This document shows, piece after piece, positions 5,224 to 5,447 of a DNA stretch of 5,447 bases. Each line of letters opens with the position of its first letter. The first letter of the stretch is position 1. The translations under genes were made by a program, and so were the position numbers. The stretch covers positions 1 to 5,447 of the forward strand of contig CAZNQW010000258.1 of the NCBI GenBank assembly GCA_964575225.1. The letters are read 5' to 3'. Below the pieces are notes generated by a model, which did no database searches, was not told the DNA's origin, and saw only the letters and a program-made list of their open reading frames with translations. Source of the stretch: CAZNQW01 sp964575225. Its GTDB lineage: Bacteria; Chloroflexota; Anaerolineae; JAAYZQ01.

Positions 5224-5261
5224 AGGACTCACCTCTGAGAGGTGGGCCTTTGTACAGCGCA
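5216..5261 (-). repeat. Intergenic direct repeat, copy B (about 46 bp)
   Basis: This is the partner of the copy at 5017-5063, with aligned bases 198 apart. It carries a perfect ACCTCT-G-AGAGGT palindrome (5231-5243). Both copies end ACAGCGCA and are followed by a loosely similar GT-rich stretch. The two copies flank the two-hairpin unit at 5095-5163. Confidence 0.65.
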
Positions 5262-5280
5262 CGAGGTTCTGTGGGGGCTC

Positions 5281-5352
5281 GGCCGCCGCGGGTCTGCCCG
5301 CGCTGCCCACTCCCCCGGCCCGGGGGGCCTAAGCGCCCGCAGACGGGCGGCC
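5281..5352. other. GC-rich cluster of inverted repeats near the contig end
   Basis: An outer stem GGCCGCC (5281-5287) with GGCGGCC (5346-5352) encloses CGCGGG-TCTG-CCCGCG (5287-5302), CCCCC-GGCCC-GGGGG (5312-5326) and CGCCCG-CAGA-CGGGCG (5334-5349). The last hairpin competes with the outer stem. No gene is seen from 5011 to 5419. Such strongly folding DNA may be why assembly stopped here. Confidence 0.45.
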
Positions 5353-5419
5353 CCGGACCCCACGAATCTAGTGCGTTTCTCGGTCGAAATCCAGTTGCGT
5401 ACGAGACGACGCGACCCGG

Positions 5420-5447
5420 AGATCGGAAGAGCGTCGTGTAGGGAAAG
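5420..5447 (+). other. Illumina TruSeq adapter sequence (artefact, not genomic)
   Basis: The final 28 bases begin AGATCGGAAGAGC and continue exactly as the reverse complement of the TruSeq universal adapter, as known from standard adapter lists. The true sequence ends at or before 5419. Any reading frame crossing this point is artificial. Confidence 0.97.

Noticed and set aside
5017..5261. CRISPR array
   Set aside because: There are only two diverged copies with a 152-base gap that itself holds other repeats, and no cas genes.
5005..5310. Minus-strand frame in which both direct repeats are read in the same phase (RCTKAHLSEV and RCAQTHLSEA)
   Set aside because: The 198-base spacing happens to be a multiple of three. 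The rest is Pro/Arg/Gly-rich repeat translation with no ribosome site.
5250..5441. Plus-strand frame at the right end
   Set aside because: It runs into the adapter at 5420, so its end is artificial, and the upstream part is hairpin DNA.
1..5447. tRNA, rRNA, insertion-sequence transposase
   Set aside because: None was recognised on either strand by eye. This was not a computed search.

Overview
The window looks like a chromosomal contig end from a GC-rich bacterium, most likely a member of the Chloroflexota (Anaerolineae-like). Three things suggest this: high GC throughout; a cytosolic-looking domain at the left edge with the Trp/Cys pattern and VCP-TTTY-LRV ending that I associate with Chloroflexota proteins; and intergenic DNA packed with short palindromic repeats. 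This assignment is inference from pattern memory. No search was run.

Layout. Positions 1-336 hold the 5' part of a minus-strand gene running off the left edge. Positions 337-906 are intergenic, with two TTGACA promoters pointing away from each other (minus at 507-479, plus at 780-808) and a block of palindromic repeats between them (about 576-740). Positions 907-3405 hold a three-gene ABC-2 exporter operon: one ATPase, then two related six-helix permeases separated by 9 and 12 bases. A 55-base gap with a GC-rich hairpin leads to a flavodoxin-like gene (3461-3943). A 158-base gap containing a perfect 20-bp palindrome leads to an ADP-ribosylglycohydrolase (4102-5010). Positions 5011-5419 have no credible gene and hold direct repeats and hairpins related to those upstream. 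The last 28 bases (5420-5447) match an Illumina TruSeq adapter and are not genomic.

How it works together. The ATPase should dimerise and drive a membrane unit built from the two permeases, probably as a heterodimer. The cargo cannot be read from sequence; peptides, lipids, drugs or antibiotics are all possible for this class. The flavodoxin-like protein may be read through from the same promoter. The ADP-ribosylglycohydrolase keeps its metal-binding residues but has no ADP-ribosyltransferase partner here, so its target is unknown.

Nothing here is clearly a new molecular system. The most interesting material is non-coding: a family of two-hairpin repeats in all three larger gaps, with paired base changes between copies that preserve the stems.
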